A stretch of 64,000 bases of DNA from M3007 sp964539805 (GTDB taxonomy: Bacteria > Bacteroidota > Bacteroidia > Chitinophagales > Saprospiraceae), in contig CAZIKN010000006.1 in assembly GCA_964539805.1 (NCBI GenBank), positions 1 through 64,000 on the forward strand, given 5' to 3'. The notes under the pieces are model-generated. The model searched no databases and was not told the DNA's origin. It was given only the letters and a program-made list of their open reading frames with translations. Below, in pieces: positions 1-8,854 of the stretch; position 1 is the first letter of the stretch, and every line of letters starts with the position of its first letter. Position numbers and translations under genes: made by a program.

Positions 1-2
1 AA

Positions 3-185
3 ACAAATAAAGAGATGACCTATAAATTGGTTTCTGAAACAGAAGCAGATGCCAAACTGATGCGCATCTCTGTTACATCTCCAATCGGTCAAGGTCTTTT
101 GGGAAAAGTGAAGGGCGACACCGTAAGCATCAAAACACCGGGAGGCGTACTTGATTTTGAGATAACCAATATCACCATCGGCTAA
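3..185 (+). CDS. greA: GreA/GreB-family transcription elongation factor, C-terminal part
   Basis: Partial gene: only the last 60 codons are inside the window. The visible part carries the GreA C-terminal FKBP-like domain signature (SVTSPIGQGLLGKVKGD, then VLDFEITNI). Gre factors bind the secondary channel of RNA polymerase and stimulate cleavage of backtracked transcripts. The N-terminal coiled coil lies upstream of the window, so GreA and GreB cannot be separated with certainty, but the 'SPIGxALLGxxxGD' type motif fits GreA best. An intrinsic terminator follows 22 bp after the stop. Confidence 0.85.
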   Translation, partial: TNKEMTYKLVSETEADAKLMRISVTSPIGQGLLGKVKGDTVSIKTPGGVLDFEITNITIG

Positions 186-195
186 TAATTTTTTA

Positions 196-765
196 TTATT
201 CCCTCTCAGCCCTCCAATCCTCGCTTGGAGGGCTGTTTTTTTTATAAAAACGAGCTACAAGAACCAAAAACAAAGCAGGCAAACCAATCCATTTTAACTC
301 GCTCCAAAGCACTTCCAATCCCCATTGACTAAAAAATGCTGAGGCACCTAATGGCGACACTAATATGGGATGGTGTGGGAAAAAGAAACGTTCAGAACTA
401 AAAGGCCACCACAACGCACATCCCAATCCACCATTTGTACACATATCCAACAATGGGTGCGAAAGCGTGCTGAGTATCATCCAGCAAGAAAGCAAAAGCC
501 TGTCCCTGTATTTCCATTTGTTACATGAACCCCATGCAAATCCCGTAATACCGCCAAAAAACAAGGCAAAAACAATAGAATGTGTCCAGCCGCGGTGCCC
601 CCACGGGCTAGCATAAGGAATGCCATAAAAAAAGGACAACACGTCCAGGTCTGGGGCAAAAGAGCAGCACCCGGCCAAGAACAGGGTTGAAAGACGAGCC
701 TGACGGGGGAAAACCGCATAACCAATTGCGGTAGAAGCCATTACATGTCCAAAAACAGAAGCCAT
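196..765 (-). CDS. DUF457/YdjM-family membrane-bound metal-dependent hydrolase
   Basis: 189-residue integral membrane protein. Visible family features are an early 'FGHVMASTAIGYA' segment, 'SFAPDLDVL' (Asp pair), 'HRGWTHSI' with conserved His residues near residue 60, and 'SHPLLDMCTNGG' near residue 105. This His/Asp pattern is that of YdjM-like predicted metal-dependent hydrolases of the inner membrane; the physiological substrate is not known. The ATG at 765 is preferred over a TTG three codons upstream. The gene converges on greA and shares its terminator region. Confidence 0.8.
   Translation of the reverse strand: MASVFGHVMASTAIGYAVFPRQARLSTLFLAGCCSFAPDLDVLSFFYGIPYASPWGHRGWTHSIVFALFFGGITGFAWGSCNKWKYRDRLLLSCWMILSTLSHPLLDMCTNGGLGCALWWPFSSERFFFPHHPILVSPLGASAFFSQWGLEVLWSELKWIGLPALFLVLVARFYKKNSPPSEDWRAERE
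207..243 (+). terminator. Intrinsic terminator after greA
   Basis: An 11-bp perfect stem (cagccctccaa / ttggagggctg) with a 7-nt loop is followed by eight Ts. It overlaps the last codons of the convergent DUF457 gene, so those codons double as the terminator of the opposite gene. Confidence 0.85.
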
Positions 766-824
766 AAGGCACAAATATACACAACAAAATTCGAATACTT
801 CTTGGCCAACTCAAAAACTTGCCA

Positions 825-832
825 TACCTTCG
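825..832 (+). promoter_or_regulatory. Candidate -7 element for rpsO
   Basis: TACCTTCG is a one-base variant of the Bacteroidota -7 consensus TAnnTTTG. It lies 117 bp before rpsO in a 183-bp intergenic region that is otherwise empty, which leaves a leader long enough for S15 autoregulation. No specific leader structure was identified. Confidence 0.35.
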
Positions 833-948
833 CACCCGCTAAAAACAAATGGATAGGCAAAAACTGCCGTTTGACCCTTAGAAATTTGTTTTTGGTGCAA
901 TAAGCCAGTTCAGGCTTTTATTTCCACATTTTTATCATTTTTTTTCAA

Positions 949-1224
949 ATGGCAGTTTATTATAACAAAGAAAAAGTAGCTGGAATCATCAGCAACTACG
1001 GCAAAGATTCAAAAGACTCTGGCAACACCGAAGCACAAGTAGCGCTTCTCACGTACCGTATCGAAAGCCTGTCGGCTCACCTGCGTGCCAATCCCAAAGA
1101 TCACTCTACTCGCCGCAGCCTTTTAACCATGGTAGGTCAACGCAAAAGCCTCTTGGCATACTACGCTAAAAAAGATATTTACAAATACCGCGCTCTGATT
1201 GAGAAATTAGGTATCCGTAAGTAA
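949..1224 (+). CDS. rpsO: 30S ribosomal protein S15
   Basis: 91 residues, the usual S15 length. The helical S15 pattern is clear: 'GNTEAQVALLTYRI' around residue 25, 'DHSTRRSLL' around residue 51 and 'YRALIEKLGIRK' at the C-terminus. S15 binds 16S rRNA helices 20-22 in the central domain of the small subunit. It sits upstream of pnp, an arrangement conserved in many bacteria, although here a strong terminator separates the two. Confidence 0.97.
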   Translation: MAVYYNKEKVAGIISNYGKDSKDSGNTEAQVALLTYRIESLSAHLRANPKDHSTRRSLLTMVGQRKSLLAYYAKKDIYKYRALIEKLGIRK

Positions 1225-1236
1225 ACAAGAATTTCA

Positions 1237-1273
1237 AAACCGGCTGCCGTTTTACGACAGCCGGTTTCTTTTT
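1237..1273 (+). terminator. Intrinsic terminator between rpsO and pnp
   Basis: The stem aaaccggctg / cagccggttt has an 11-nt loop and a T-rich tail (ctttttg). It begins 13 bp after the rpsO stop, so pnp probably has its own promoter or is reached only by read-through. Confidence 0.8.
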
Positions 1274-1523
1274 GAGGCAATTTTTGTGTGCCAAATGCCG
1301 CCTCCCTCGCCTAAAATAATACCAATGTAAAGATTGAAAGTTGTTTTCATCTAAATTTGGTTTATCCATATTTTTCACCCGCTTTGAACTCTGGTCAACC
1401 AGGTACAAACAAAAACGGGGATTTTCCTCCCCCACACAAAGACTCAGGTTTTGATAGGTATCCAGAAGATGAGTAAACGATAAGTTTCCATTTGAGAGCA
1501 TCCTATTTGCATTTTCGGCCCTG

Positions 1524-1531
1524 TATCTTTG
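1524..1531 (+). promoter_or_regulatory. Candidate -7 promoter element for pnp
   Basis: TATCTTTG matches the Bacteroidota -7 consensus TAnnTTTG, 67 bp before the preferred pnp start. The nearest upstream TTTG (1506-1509) is closer than usual, so the -33 element is uncertain. The rest of the 374-bp rpsO-pnp spacer holds only the terminator at 1237-1273. Confidence 0.4.
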
Positions 1532-1598
1532 TGTGTTATATAGCGGTTTTTGTTTTTTGGGGATTTGACCATTGCGAGAGGCATATTTTAATGTAATA

Positions 1599-3887
1599 AT
1601 GGGAAAGCAAACTCCATTACGCACCACGTTCAATCTGCCGGACGGACGTGAAGTCGCACTCGAAACCGGCAAGCTCGCCAGTTTGGCTGATGGCTCAGCC
1701 ATGATACGCATGGGTAATACCATGATGCTTTGCACCATAGTCAGTGCTCCAAAAGCAAAAGAAGGCCAAGCTTTTTTCCCCCTCTCTGTTGATTATCAAG
1801 AGAAATTTGCGGCAGTAGGCCGTATCCCTGGCAACTTTTTCCGCCGCGAAGGCAAATTAAGTGATTATGAAGTCTTGATCAGCCGCCTGGTTGACCGCGC
1901 TCTTCGCCCTTTGTTTCCTGATGGTTACATGAATGAAACCCAGGTGATTATCAACCTGATTAGTGCCGACAAAGATGTTATGCCCGATGCACTGGCAGGT
2001 TTGGCCGCTTCTACGGCCGTGGCAGTGAGCGATATCCCAGTGGAAGCGCTCTTTAGTGAAGTCCGTGTGGCTCGTGTTGATGGAGCCTTCGTTGTCAATC
2101 CAGGCCGTTCCGCTCTTGAAAAAGCAGACATGGATTTTATTGTAGCCGCTACAAAAAGAGACATTATGATGGTGGAAGGCGAGGCCGACGAATGTTCCGA
2201 AGAAGATTTGGTCAAGGCACTCAAACTTGCTCATGATGCCATTAAAACACAGATTGAGGCACAGGAAAAACTTGCCGAATTGGTAGGAGAGAAGGCGCTG
2301 AACAAACGCCCGCTACCTGAAATTCCCGAAAACGAAGAGCTCAAGAAACGTGTTGCCGAACTTTGCTCCGATACGATTTATGACATTGCAAGAAGCGCCT
2401 CTGACAAATCAACTCGCCGCGAACGTATTGAAGCCTTAAAAGAGGAAGCCCTGGGCAAAATCAAGGAAGAAAACACAGAGGAGTTTATGGAAGAGTGGGC
2501 ATCTGCCGCAGATCGCTACTTTGAAAAGCTCAAAAAGTATATCATACGCGATGTGGTACTTAGTGAGGGAAAACGATTGGATGGCCGTAAAACAACAGAA
2601 ATCCGACCTATTTGGTGCGAAGTAGATTATTTGCCTGCTTCACACGGATCTGCTATTTTTACCCGTGGCGAAACACAATCCCTGACTTCCCTTACCTTGG
2701 GAACAAAACAGGATGAAATTCTGATAGATAATGCCCTGAAAAGCTTTGATGACAATTTCATCCTGCATTATAACTTTCCTCCTTATTCCACTGGCGAAGT
2801 AAAACCCATGCGTGGGCCGGGTCGTCGCGAAGTAGGTCATGCCAACCTCGCAGGCCGCTCCATTCGCCGCGTCATGCCAGCTGATTTTCCTTACACCGTC
2901 CGAATTGTATCTGACATTCTGGAGTCTAATGGCTCCTCTTCCATGGCTACTGTTTGCGCCGGCACCCTGGCCCTGATGGATGGTGGCGTGAAACTAAAAG
3001 CACCTGTGGCCGGTATTGCTATGGGCTGCATCGCTGACGAAAAAGGACGTATTGCGGTTCTGAGTGATATCCTTGGTGATGAAGATGCTCTGGGAGATAT
3101 GGACTTTAAGGTAACAGGCACAACGAAAGGGATTTGTGGCACCCAGATGGACATTAAGATTGATGGCATGCCTTATGAATTGCTCGAACAGGCACTTCGT
3201 CAGGCTCGTGAAGGCCGCCTCCACATATTGGGAGAAATGGCCAAGGTCATTGACGTATCTCGTGAAGACCTCAAGCCCCATGCGCCACGTGTTGTTCAAT
3301 TCCGTATTGATCGGGAGTATATCGGAGCCGTCATTGGCCCTGGTGGTAAAATCATTCAGGAAATGCAACGCAATACGGGTACCACTATCAGCATCGAAGA
3401 AGATGAAAAAGGCGGTATCGTAGCAATCTTTGGCCCGGACAAAACCTCATTGGATGCTGCGTATGCCCGTATCATGGACATCGCATTTACGCCAACTGTT
3501 GGTGAAATATACGATGGCGTAATTGAGGAAATTGTGGAATTTGGCGCATTTGTCAAGTTTAAAGGCAAAACAGGCCTGATGCACATTTCAGAAATGGATC
3601 ACCGTCGTTTGGAAAATGCCTCGGATCTTTTCAAAGAAGGTGATGCCATACGCTTCAAACTTTTGGATATTGACCCAAAATCAGGCAAAATGAAATTGTC
3701 GCGCAGGGCAATTACACCAAAACCTGATGGCTCCATGCCTACGGATGAAGAAAATAACGCCCGTGCTCAGCGCGGCGGCGGTGACCGTGGTGGTGATCGC
3801 GGCGGCGACCGCCGTGGCGGTGGTGGCCGTGACGACCGTCGCGGCGGCGGCGGATTTGGCGGTGGTAACCGTGGCCCTCGCAGATAA
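1599..3887 (+). CDS. pnp: Polynucleotide phosphorylase (PNPase)
   Basis: 762 residues from the ATG at 1599; a TTG nine codons upstream is less likely. PNPase degrades RNA 3'-5' by phosphorolysis and is trimeric. Domain order visible: first RNase PH fold (about 5-145), an all-alpha segment (about 240-320), a second RNase PH fold (about 325-545, with 'FPPYSTGEVKPMRGPGRREVGH' split around residue 400), a KH domain with the GPGGK loop near residue 585, an S1 domain (about 630-700, 'GEIYDGVIEEIVEFGAFVK'), and an unusual Gly/Arg-rich tail of about 40 residues. The Arg/Asp-Gly-Gly tail is a low-complexity extension beyond the normal PNPase end. Confidence 0.97.
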   Translation: MGKQTPLRTTFNLPDGREVALETGKLASLADGSAMIRMGNTMMLCTIVSAPKAKEGQAFFPLSVDYQEKFAAVGRIPGNFFRREGKLSDYEVLISRLVDRALRPLFPDGYMNETQVIINLISADKDVMPDALAGLAASTAVAVSDIPVEALFSEVRVARVDGAFVVNPGRSALEKADMDFIVAATKRDIMMVEGEADECSEEDLVKALKLAHDAIKTQIEAQEKLAELVGEKALNKRPLPEIPENEELKKRVAELCSDTIYDIARSASDKSTRRERIEALKEEALGKIKEENTEEFMEEWASAADRYFEKLKKYIIRDVVLSEGKRLDGRKTTEIRPIWCEVDYLPASHGSAIFTRGETQSLTSLTLGTKQDEILIDNALKSFDDNFILHYNFPPYSTGEVKPMRGPGRREVGHANLAGRSIRRVMPADFPYTVRIVSDILESNGSSSMATVCAGTLALMDGGVKLKAPVAGIAMGCIADEKGRIAVLSDILGDEDALGDMDFKVTGTTKGICGTQMDIKIDGMPYELLEQALRQAREGRLHILGEMAKVIDVSREDLKPHAPRVVQFRIDREYIGAVIGPGGKIIQEMQRNTGTTISIEEDEKGGIVAIFGPDKTSLDAAYARIMDIAFTPTVGEIYDGVIEEIVEFGAFVKFKGKTGLMHISEMDHRRLENASDLFKEGDAIRFKLLDIDPKSGKMKLSRRAITPKPDGSMPTDEENNARAQRGGGDRGGDRGGDRRGGGGRDDRRGGGGFGGGNRGPRR

Positions 3888-3914
3888 GAAAGTTTTAGTC
3901 AACGCAAATAATTT

Positions 3915-3951
3915 GCCGAGCCGTTCCAAAGAATGGCTCGGCTTTTTTTTT
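3915..3951 (+). terminator. Intrinsic terminator after pnp
   Basis: A 12-bp stem (gccgagccgttc / gaatggctcggc, one G-U pair) has a caaa loop and nine Ts. It starts 27 bp after the pnp stop. Confidence 0.9.
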
Positions 3952-3963
3952 GAATGCAGGCAT

Positions 3964-4006
3964 GCAAAAAGGGCTTGAACTTTTCAAGTTAGAAAAGTCC
4001 AAGCCC
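3964..4006 (-). terminator. Intrinsic terminator after the fasciclin gene
   Basis: A 15-bp stem (gggcttgaacttttc / gaaaagtccaagccc, one G-U pair) has a 6-nt loop. On the minus strand it is followed by a run of Ts (A-run at 3966-3970). It lies 36 bp beyond the stop of the minus-strand fasciclin gene, back to back with the pnp terminator. Confidence 0.85.
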
Positions 4007-4042
4007 TCTTACTGCTATAAAATCAGCTAAAAAGCCCAATAA

Positions 4043-5065
4043 TTATGGGAGCAATACTTGATCTACGGCGTGAATTACACCATTGTAAGCTAAAATGTTG
4101 ACAAGCACAATGTCTGAGGCCGTAGCATTGCCATCACCCTTTACCTTAGCGCCATTCAACAAAGAGATCAAAAGAGATTTGTTGGGGAGCGCAGTAGCAG
4201 GCTTAATGCCTTCGCGAAGATCAGCAGAAAATACTCGGCCGCCCAATACATGATAAAGCACTACATTGCGCAATACCCCAATAGTAGCAGGATCTTTGAT
4301 GGAACGGATTCCTGCTGCAGTGTTCAAAGGAGCCGGCAATTTAGCGAAAGCAGCATCGGTTGGAGCAAATACGGTGAAGTTTGACTTGGGGTTCATAACC
4401 ACCTCTGACAAACCCGTAACGCGCAGTGCGGCTGTAAGTGCCGTAAAGTTAGGGTTGTTTGCCGCGATGTTGAAAATATCACGAGAAGGCGGGAACAGTA
4501 CGTTGTCAATTACATGAATGACACCGTTGCTGGCAGCAACATCAGCGGCTACCACCTTGGAACCACCGTTTACAAACACCTCATTAGCGGCTGAACGACC
4601 AATGAAAAGCAGGTTGCCACTTGGCACGGAGGCTGACAAAAAGCTTTGGTAGCTGCCGTTGGGCAACTGAGCTGCGGTGCGACGGCCCTGAGCCACGTGA
4701 TAGCGGATGATTTCGCGAAGCGTACGGATGGTGTTGGCATCCGTAATGCCGTTAATGCTTTGTGCATTGTTAAAAGGAGCAGGCAGTTTTGCGAAAGCAG
4801 CGTTGGTTGGCGCAAAAACAGTTGCGTTTAACGAAGCATTGCTCAGCAGTGCCACTTGATTAGTCTTGACCACCGCTGCCACAAGCGTGCTGAAATCAGG
4901 ATTGGAAATCGCAATGTCAACAATTGTGTTGGAGGAACGGTCGCCTACAAATTGATCTTCAGGTGCAGAAGCTTGCACAACATCATTGAGTGCATCTTTT
5001 TTGCATGAAGTGAAAATGCCGGTAAAGGCAAGAAAAAAGGCAATAGCCAGCGTAAAGCGTTGCAT
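4043..5065 (-). CDS. Lipoprotein with two fasciclin (FAS1) domains
   Basis: 340 residues from the ATG at 5065, chosen because it gives a proper lipoprotein signal peptide (MQRFTLAIAFFLAFTGIFTSC, lipobox Cys21); an upstream in-frame extension is probably not translated. Two FAS1 repeats follow, each with the H1 motif ('TVFAPTNAAFAKLP' and 'TVFAPTDAAFAKLP') and a C-terminal 'NGVIHVID' / 'NGVIHAVD' strand. FAS1 domains mediate adhesion at the cell surface; the ligand cannot be read from sequence. Confidence 0.92.
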   Translation of the reverse strand: MQRFTLAIAFFLAFTGIFTSCKKDALNDVVQASAPEDQFVGDRSSNTIVDIAISNPDFSTLVAAVVKTNQVALLSNASLNATVFAPTNAAFAKLPAPFNNAQSINGITDANTIRTLREIIRYHVAQGRRTAAQLPNGSYQSFLSASVPSGNLLFIGRSAANEVFVNGGSKVVAADVAASNGVIHVIDNVLFPPSRDIFNIAANNPNFTALTAALRVTGLSEVVMNPKSNFTVFAPTDAAFAKLPAPLNTAAGIRSIKDPATIGVLRNVVLYHVLGGRVFSADLREGIKPATALPNKSLLISLLNGAKVKGDGNATASDIVLVNILAYNGVIHAVDQVLLP

Positions 5066-5192
5066 AATTGAAAGTGATTTTATTTTGTTAAAAAACCCTA
5101 TTGAAACGCTTGCCTTTTGATCTGGTTTTGAAAAAGATGCCAGAACTGCACTTATGCCATTTTTGGTCATTTCACATGCTATTAGGCGGCAT

Positions 5193-6308
5193 TTACCACC
5201 CGCACACTACTTTTCTGATACCCTCAAACCAGGTAATGGAAAGCAGTTCTTTTACTTTTTTGAAGTCATTACAGGCCTCCTCCCGTTTATTCAAGTTCAG
5301 GAATGAAGAACCGCGATAATAAAGCAATTCTGTATTTTTGGGATCAAGGGCCAGGGCTTCAGTCCATTTGGCAATGGCTTCATCCTGCTTGTTTTGCTCC
5401 AGCAAGGCAACACCCTCATCCGCCAACAGCATGGCTTTATCAAAATTGGAATTTGCAGCCGTACATACGGCCGCATCTGACTTGAATAAGGTGCGCAATG
5501 GAATGGTAGCCGCTACTGAACGCCCCTGATACTGCGCCGGGGCCCACAGGCCATTTGACTTTTTGGCCAAACGAATAGCTTCAAATTGAAAATCAAGGCC
5601 AAGGTTGTTAAAATCTATTTGGTTCTCTATTTGTACGCTACCATTAGGACGAATCAGAAGGGAAAGCTCGATGACGCCGGTCCAGCAGCTGTCTGCATAT
5701 TCTTCTGGATATTGTAGCCTGTTTATCACAAAGGAGGCTAATGAATCCAAACCCGGCTTGAAAGTAGGTGGAATATCATAGTTGGTATAAATGCTATCAC
5801 CTTCAAGTGAAACGAAATAAGGCTTGGCTTCTTCTAATTTGAAACGAAGTGGCAAGGCTTGCTTTACCCGAACCGGTTTGTTCTCCCTGATGCCCGGTTT
5901 CCAACGCAAACCAGCCGCATCCAAGGCTTGAAGCACACGCAAGGCTTCTTCTCCACATCCATTCCCGATGTCTTTTAGGATTTTATAAGAACTCATGCGG
6001 CCGTCCGGCTCTACAATAAAGCTGGTAACAACGGTACCTTCTGTGTTGTTTTCGCGGGCAGCTACGGGATAGAGAATATTTTTGGACACCAAGGCCAATA
6101 TCTGCCTTTCCGCACAACGACGCACGCTATCCTCCGTCCAGCCCGGATTGTATTCCATCTGACAGGAGCGGAGCAACGGATAGGGCATGTTGTCTGATAC
6201 GTCATATATAGTGGTGTCAGCACGCGTGGCAGTTGCCGTTGCTTGTGCAAACAGCACGGGGCCTGTTAAAATTCCAATGATCAGAAGCGAATAAATACGT
6301 AAAAGCAT
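5193..6308 (-). CDS. Periplasmic protein with two TonB C-terminal domains and TPRs
   Basis: 371 residues with an N-terminal signal peptide ending near 'VLFAQA'. The first TonB_C-like domain is at about 75-155 ('YPVAARENNTEGTVVTSFIVEPDG', split here), a second more diverged copy at about 190-275 ('YPEEYADSCWTGVIELSLLIRPNG'), and a TPR pair at about 295-355. TonB_C domains normally contact the TonB box of outer-membrane receptors; stand-alone secreted versions are common in Bacteroidota and their job is unclear. No transmembrane TonB anchor is present, so this is not a canonical energy transducer. Confidence 0.78.
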   Translation of the reverse strand: MLLRIYSLLIIGILTGPVLFAQATATATRADTTIYDVSDNMPYPLLRSCQMEYNPGWTEDSVRRCAERQILALVSKNILYPVAARENNTEGTVVTSFIVEPDGRMSSYKILKDIGNGCGEEALRVLQALDAAGLRWKPGIRENKPVRVKQALPLRFKLEEAKPYFVSLEGDSIYTNYDIPPTFKPGLDSLASFVINRLQYPEEYADSCWTGVIELSLLIRPNGSVQIENQIDFNNLGLDFQFEAIRLAKKSNGLWAPAQYQGRSVAATIPLRTLFKSDAAVCTAANSNFDKAMLLADEGVALLEQNKQDEAIAKWTEALALDPKNTELLYYRGSSFLNLNKREEACNDFKKVKELLSITWFEGIRKVVCGW

Positions 6309-6416
6309 AATGGTTGTGTTTAATGCAGGGGCTACCTTGCTACCTAAATAATCGGGCGAAGATAGTGCTGAATTAACACAAAAATATAGAACAAGCAGAA
6401 AATCCCGGATATGCTT

Positions 6417-7460
6417 TTATCGCATGGATACCTTCATCTTTTCAGGTACTTCATCTTTAGATTCTACGGCTTCAAAAAAGGTATTCAGATAGCGCATAAC
6501 TTCCTTGGACACATTATCGGGCAGATAAGTGGCAGTACATATAGTTCCTATGTCCGCTTTGCTGCCCTTGATGGTTTGTACTGCCTGACGCAAAAATGAG
6601 GATGGTATGTCACGCGCCATAAGGTAGCGATCCTGTACCCTACGCAATCCGGATTCAGAGGTGGGAATGGCATACGGCGCACTGACCAAGCCGGAAAAAT
6701 CAAAATCATAGGGTATTGGCATGATCTTGCCGCCAGTATTCGGCCTAAACAGGTATATGTTGCGGAAGCTGCTCAAATCCCAGTCCGTATTGCCTATCAT
6801 ATATTCAAACATGACGGTGAGGGAGGTTTTGCGCATTTCCATGGTGTCCATTTTGAGGTTGTAGGCCTCTACCATGCTTCCTCCCAAGCGTGCGCTGAGT
6901 TCTTCTTCATGTTCAAGCAGAATACAGTAGCTGGCAGGCTTTTGCACTTCCACGTGTTTGTCTATGAATTTAATTTTGACCAAACGTGCGCGCACGCTGT
7001 ACTTGGGGTCTAGTTTTTCATACATGCGATAGGCCAAATATTCTTTCAGCAACAGCGCTTCACCTTCTGCGGTAAATTCACATGGCGTTACCACTTTAAC
7101 CTCATTGAGGGTATCCAAGCCAGCAGCACGTAGTTCCTTTTTTGAAAATTTGATTTTTAATGGTGGTACATCACAGACGCGGCGACGGTATTTGCCTCGT
7201 GGCCTGATTTCCACTTTGAAGGTTTTAACATTGTGCACTTTGATATTGCCTGGAAAATAGGTGTTGGTGTTTTTATTGTTGATGATTTCGGTGAGGTCTA
7301 TTTCTAACTCAAGCAAGCCACCATCAATTGAGGTGATTTGCTCAAATACAGAGGCTGGTTTTTGAGGTGCCTGCGCAAATGTTGCGCTTGCAGTATAAAA
7401 AAACAACAATAATATGGCCCAAAAGCCATAGTGCGAATGAATAGATGTTTTTGTGTTCAT
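6417..7460 (-). CDS. Secreted CotH-like (kinase-fold) protein, distant
   Basis: 347 residues with a signal peptide (cleavage near 'ATFAQA'). The central and C-terminal parts resemble CotH-type atypical protein kinases: 'GNTDWDLSSFRNIYLF' near residue 222 followed by 'IMPIPYDFDFSGLV' near residue 247, corresponding to the family pattern of an Asn/Trp-Asp loop and a metal-binding Asp-Phe-Asp. Homologues in Bacteroidota are usually labelled hypothetical. The similarity is motif-level only, so kinase activity is an inference. Confidence 0.5.
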   Translation of the reverse strand: MNTKTSIHSHYGFWAILLLFFYTASATFAQAPQKPASVFEQITSIDGGLLELEIDLTEIINNKNTNTYFPGNIKVHNVKTFKVEIRPRGKYRRRVCDVPPLKIKFSKKELRAAGLDTLNEVKVVTPCEFTAEGEALLLKEYLAYRMYEKLDPKYSVRARLVKIKFIDKHVEVQKPASYCILLEHEEELSARLGGSMVEAYNLKMDTMEMRKTSLTVMFEYMIGNTDWDLSSFRNIYLFRPNTGGKIMPIPYDFDFSGLVSAPYAIPTSESGLRRVQDRYLMARDIPSSFLRQAVQTIKGSKADIGTICTATYLPDNVSKEVMRYLNTFFEAVESKDEVPEKMKVSMR

Positions 7461-7702
7461 AACAATAAAAGCGTTGGTTAAGGCAAAAAAATGGCAGAGT
7501 GCATTGCTGCACGTTGATTTTGAAATTGGGGTTGCAAAACCATGTCACTGATTTGGATACGCATATAGACAGCAACACATGTGCCTATGTTGCAGTCAAA
7601 GTGTGAGCAAAATGTTAAATAAGTGGCAACAATGGCAGCGTTTTTTTATTCAAGAAATACGTAATGTGAACAAGCCTTGTTTTTTCCTGTTTACCATTGC
7701 CT

Positions 7703-7903
7703 ATGACGGACAAAAAGGAAAGCCCTCGCCCGAAAACAAAATTGATAGAAGGGCTTGATTTCTATATCGAGCGCGGGTTTTATGTTTTTACTGAATATTA
7801 CCTGCTCAAGCGTGGCTATTGTTGTGACAATGGCTGTCGGCATTGCCCATATCGTGCCAATAACAGGACGGCGGCGTGCCAAAAGAAAGAAGAGAGTAAG
7901 TAA
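7703..7903 (+). CDS. DUF5522 family small Cys-rich protein
   Basis: 66 residues starting at the ATG 7703 (a TTG two codons upstream is less likely). The conserved core 'RGYCCDNGCRHCPYR' has four cysteines and a histidine, suggesting metal binding; it is the signature of the short DUF5522 proteins. Function unknown. The convergent DUF4296 gene ends 2 bp after its stop. Confidence 0.75.
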   Translation: MTDKKESPRPKTKLIEGLDFYIERGFYVFTEYYLLKRGYCCDNGCRHCPYRANNRTAACQKKEESK

Positions 7904-7904
7904 A

Positions 7905-8240
7905 TTATTTTTGGCCTTCCTCCTTTTTTCCTCGATCTACCAATTTTTCAGCCTCATTTGAAATACGCATCATTGTGGACAAATCATTTGCGTATAATTG
8001 AAGGTTCTTTTCATATTGTTCAATGGTCAGTCCGTGCATAACAAGGGTTTGGTTGAAGTAAACCTGTTGCAGGCTATCTTTAGCCGTCCCGCTAAGGCCC
8101 GTGGTTGCAGCTTCCGCAATGGCAAAATCAGCCATTATTCTCGCCATTTTTGTTTCATCAATGCTGGGCTCTTCAGTAGTATTTGGGTTACAGTTGCTCA
8201 ATATCAAACACAAGAGCAAGCCGGTGAGGTAATTTTTCAT
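7905..8240 (-). CDS. DUF4296 domain lipoprotein
   Basis: 111 residues from the ATG at 8240, which gives a lipoprotein signal (MKNYLTGLLLCLILSNC, Cys17). The remainder is helical and matches the DUF4296 pattern: 'MARIMADFAIAEA' followed by 'YFNQTLVMHGLTIEQYEKNLQLY' (split here). These are Bacteroidota-specific lipoproteins of unknown role. It starts 5 bp after the stop of the AhpD-like gene, in one operon. Confidence 0.78.
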   Translation of the reverse strand: MKNYLTGLLLCLILSNCNPNTTEEPSIDETKMARIMADFAIAEAATTGLSGTAKDSLQQVYFNQTLVMHGLTIEQYEKNLQLYANDLSTMMRISNEAEKLVDRGKKEEGQK

Positions 8241-8245
8241 TAATG

Positions 8246-8848
8246 TTAAGGGTTTTGTTTGACATGCTTCCCTCCCGTCCATCCCCGGCTTCCCAGGTAT
8301 TGTTGTCCAGATTCAAATGCAGGCTCTTCCAAGGCTGTTCCCATGCTATCATTCCAGCGATTGAGGTATCCGAAGAGTGAGATTACGCCGAGTATTTCTA
8401 CAATCTCGCCATCATCCCAGTGTTTATGCAGGGCTGCGCTGATTTCCTCATTTACACTATTGGGGACTGCCGAGGCTGCCAGGGCAAATTCCAAAGCCGC
8501 ACGCTCAGCCGCTGAAAAAGCCTCATGGGTACGAAATTCCCAAACATACTTGAGTTTGTCCTCTGTTGCGCCATACCTTTCTGCTGCCCTTATGGTGTGT
8601 GCCTGACAATATTGGCAGCCTGCGGACATACTGGCTAAGTAACCAATTAAACGTTTGAGTTCACTGCTTACGCTGCCCTGATTTTCCATTACGGCTTTGT
8701 TCAGGTTGATAAACGCTTTGGCAATAGCAGGGCGGCGCTGCATGGTCAGCACGCTATTGGGGCAAAAGCCAAGTGTTTCATTGAAAAAACGGGCCAGTTC
8801 GGCTACTTCAGCGTTGTGGTCAGGGGGCAGTGGTGATACTAAGGGCAT
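8246..8848 (-). CDS. AhpD-like carboxymuconolactone decarboxylase family protein
   Basis: 200 residues. The AhpD/CMD core carries 'CQYCQAHT' (CxxC plus His) near residue 78, the redox motif of alkylhydroperoxidase-D-like proteins, followed by helices containing 'AALEFALAAS'. The family acts in peroxide detoxification or as gamma-carboxymuconolactone decarboxylase; the CxxC favours the former. It lies 6 bp after the mltD-like stop and 5 bp before the DUF4296 gene. Confidence 0.85.
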   Translation of the reverse strand: MPLVSPLPPDHNAEVAELARFFNETLGFCPNSVLTMQRRPAIAKAFINLNKAVMENQGSVSSELKRLIGYLASMSAGCQYCQAHTIRAAERYGATEDKLKYVWEFRTHEAFSAAERAALEFALAASAVPNSVNEEISAALHKHWDDGEIVEILGVISLFGYLNRWNDSMGTALEEPAFESGQQYLGSRGWTGGKHVKQNP

Positions 8849-8854
8849 ATTATA

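Noticed and set aside
1572..1598. TTG start extending PNPase by nine residues
   Set aside because: The ATG at 1599 begins the normal PNPase N-terminus; the extension has no family support.
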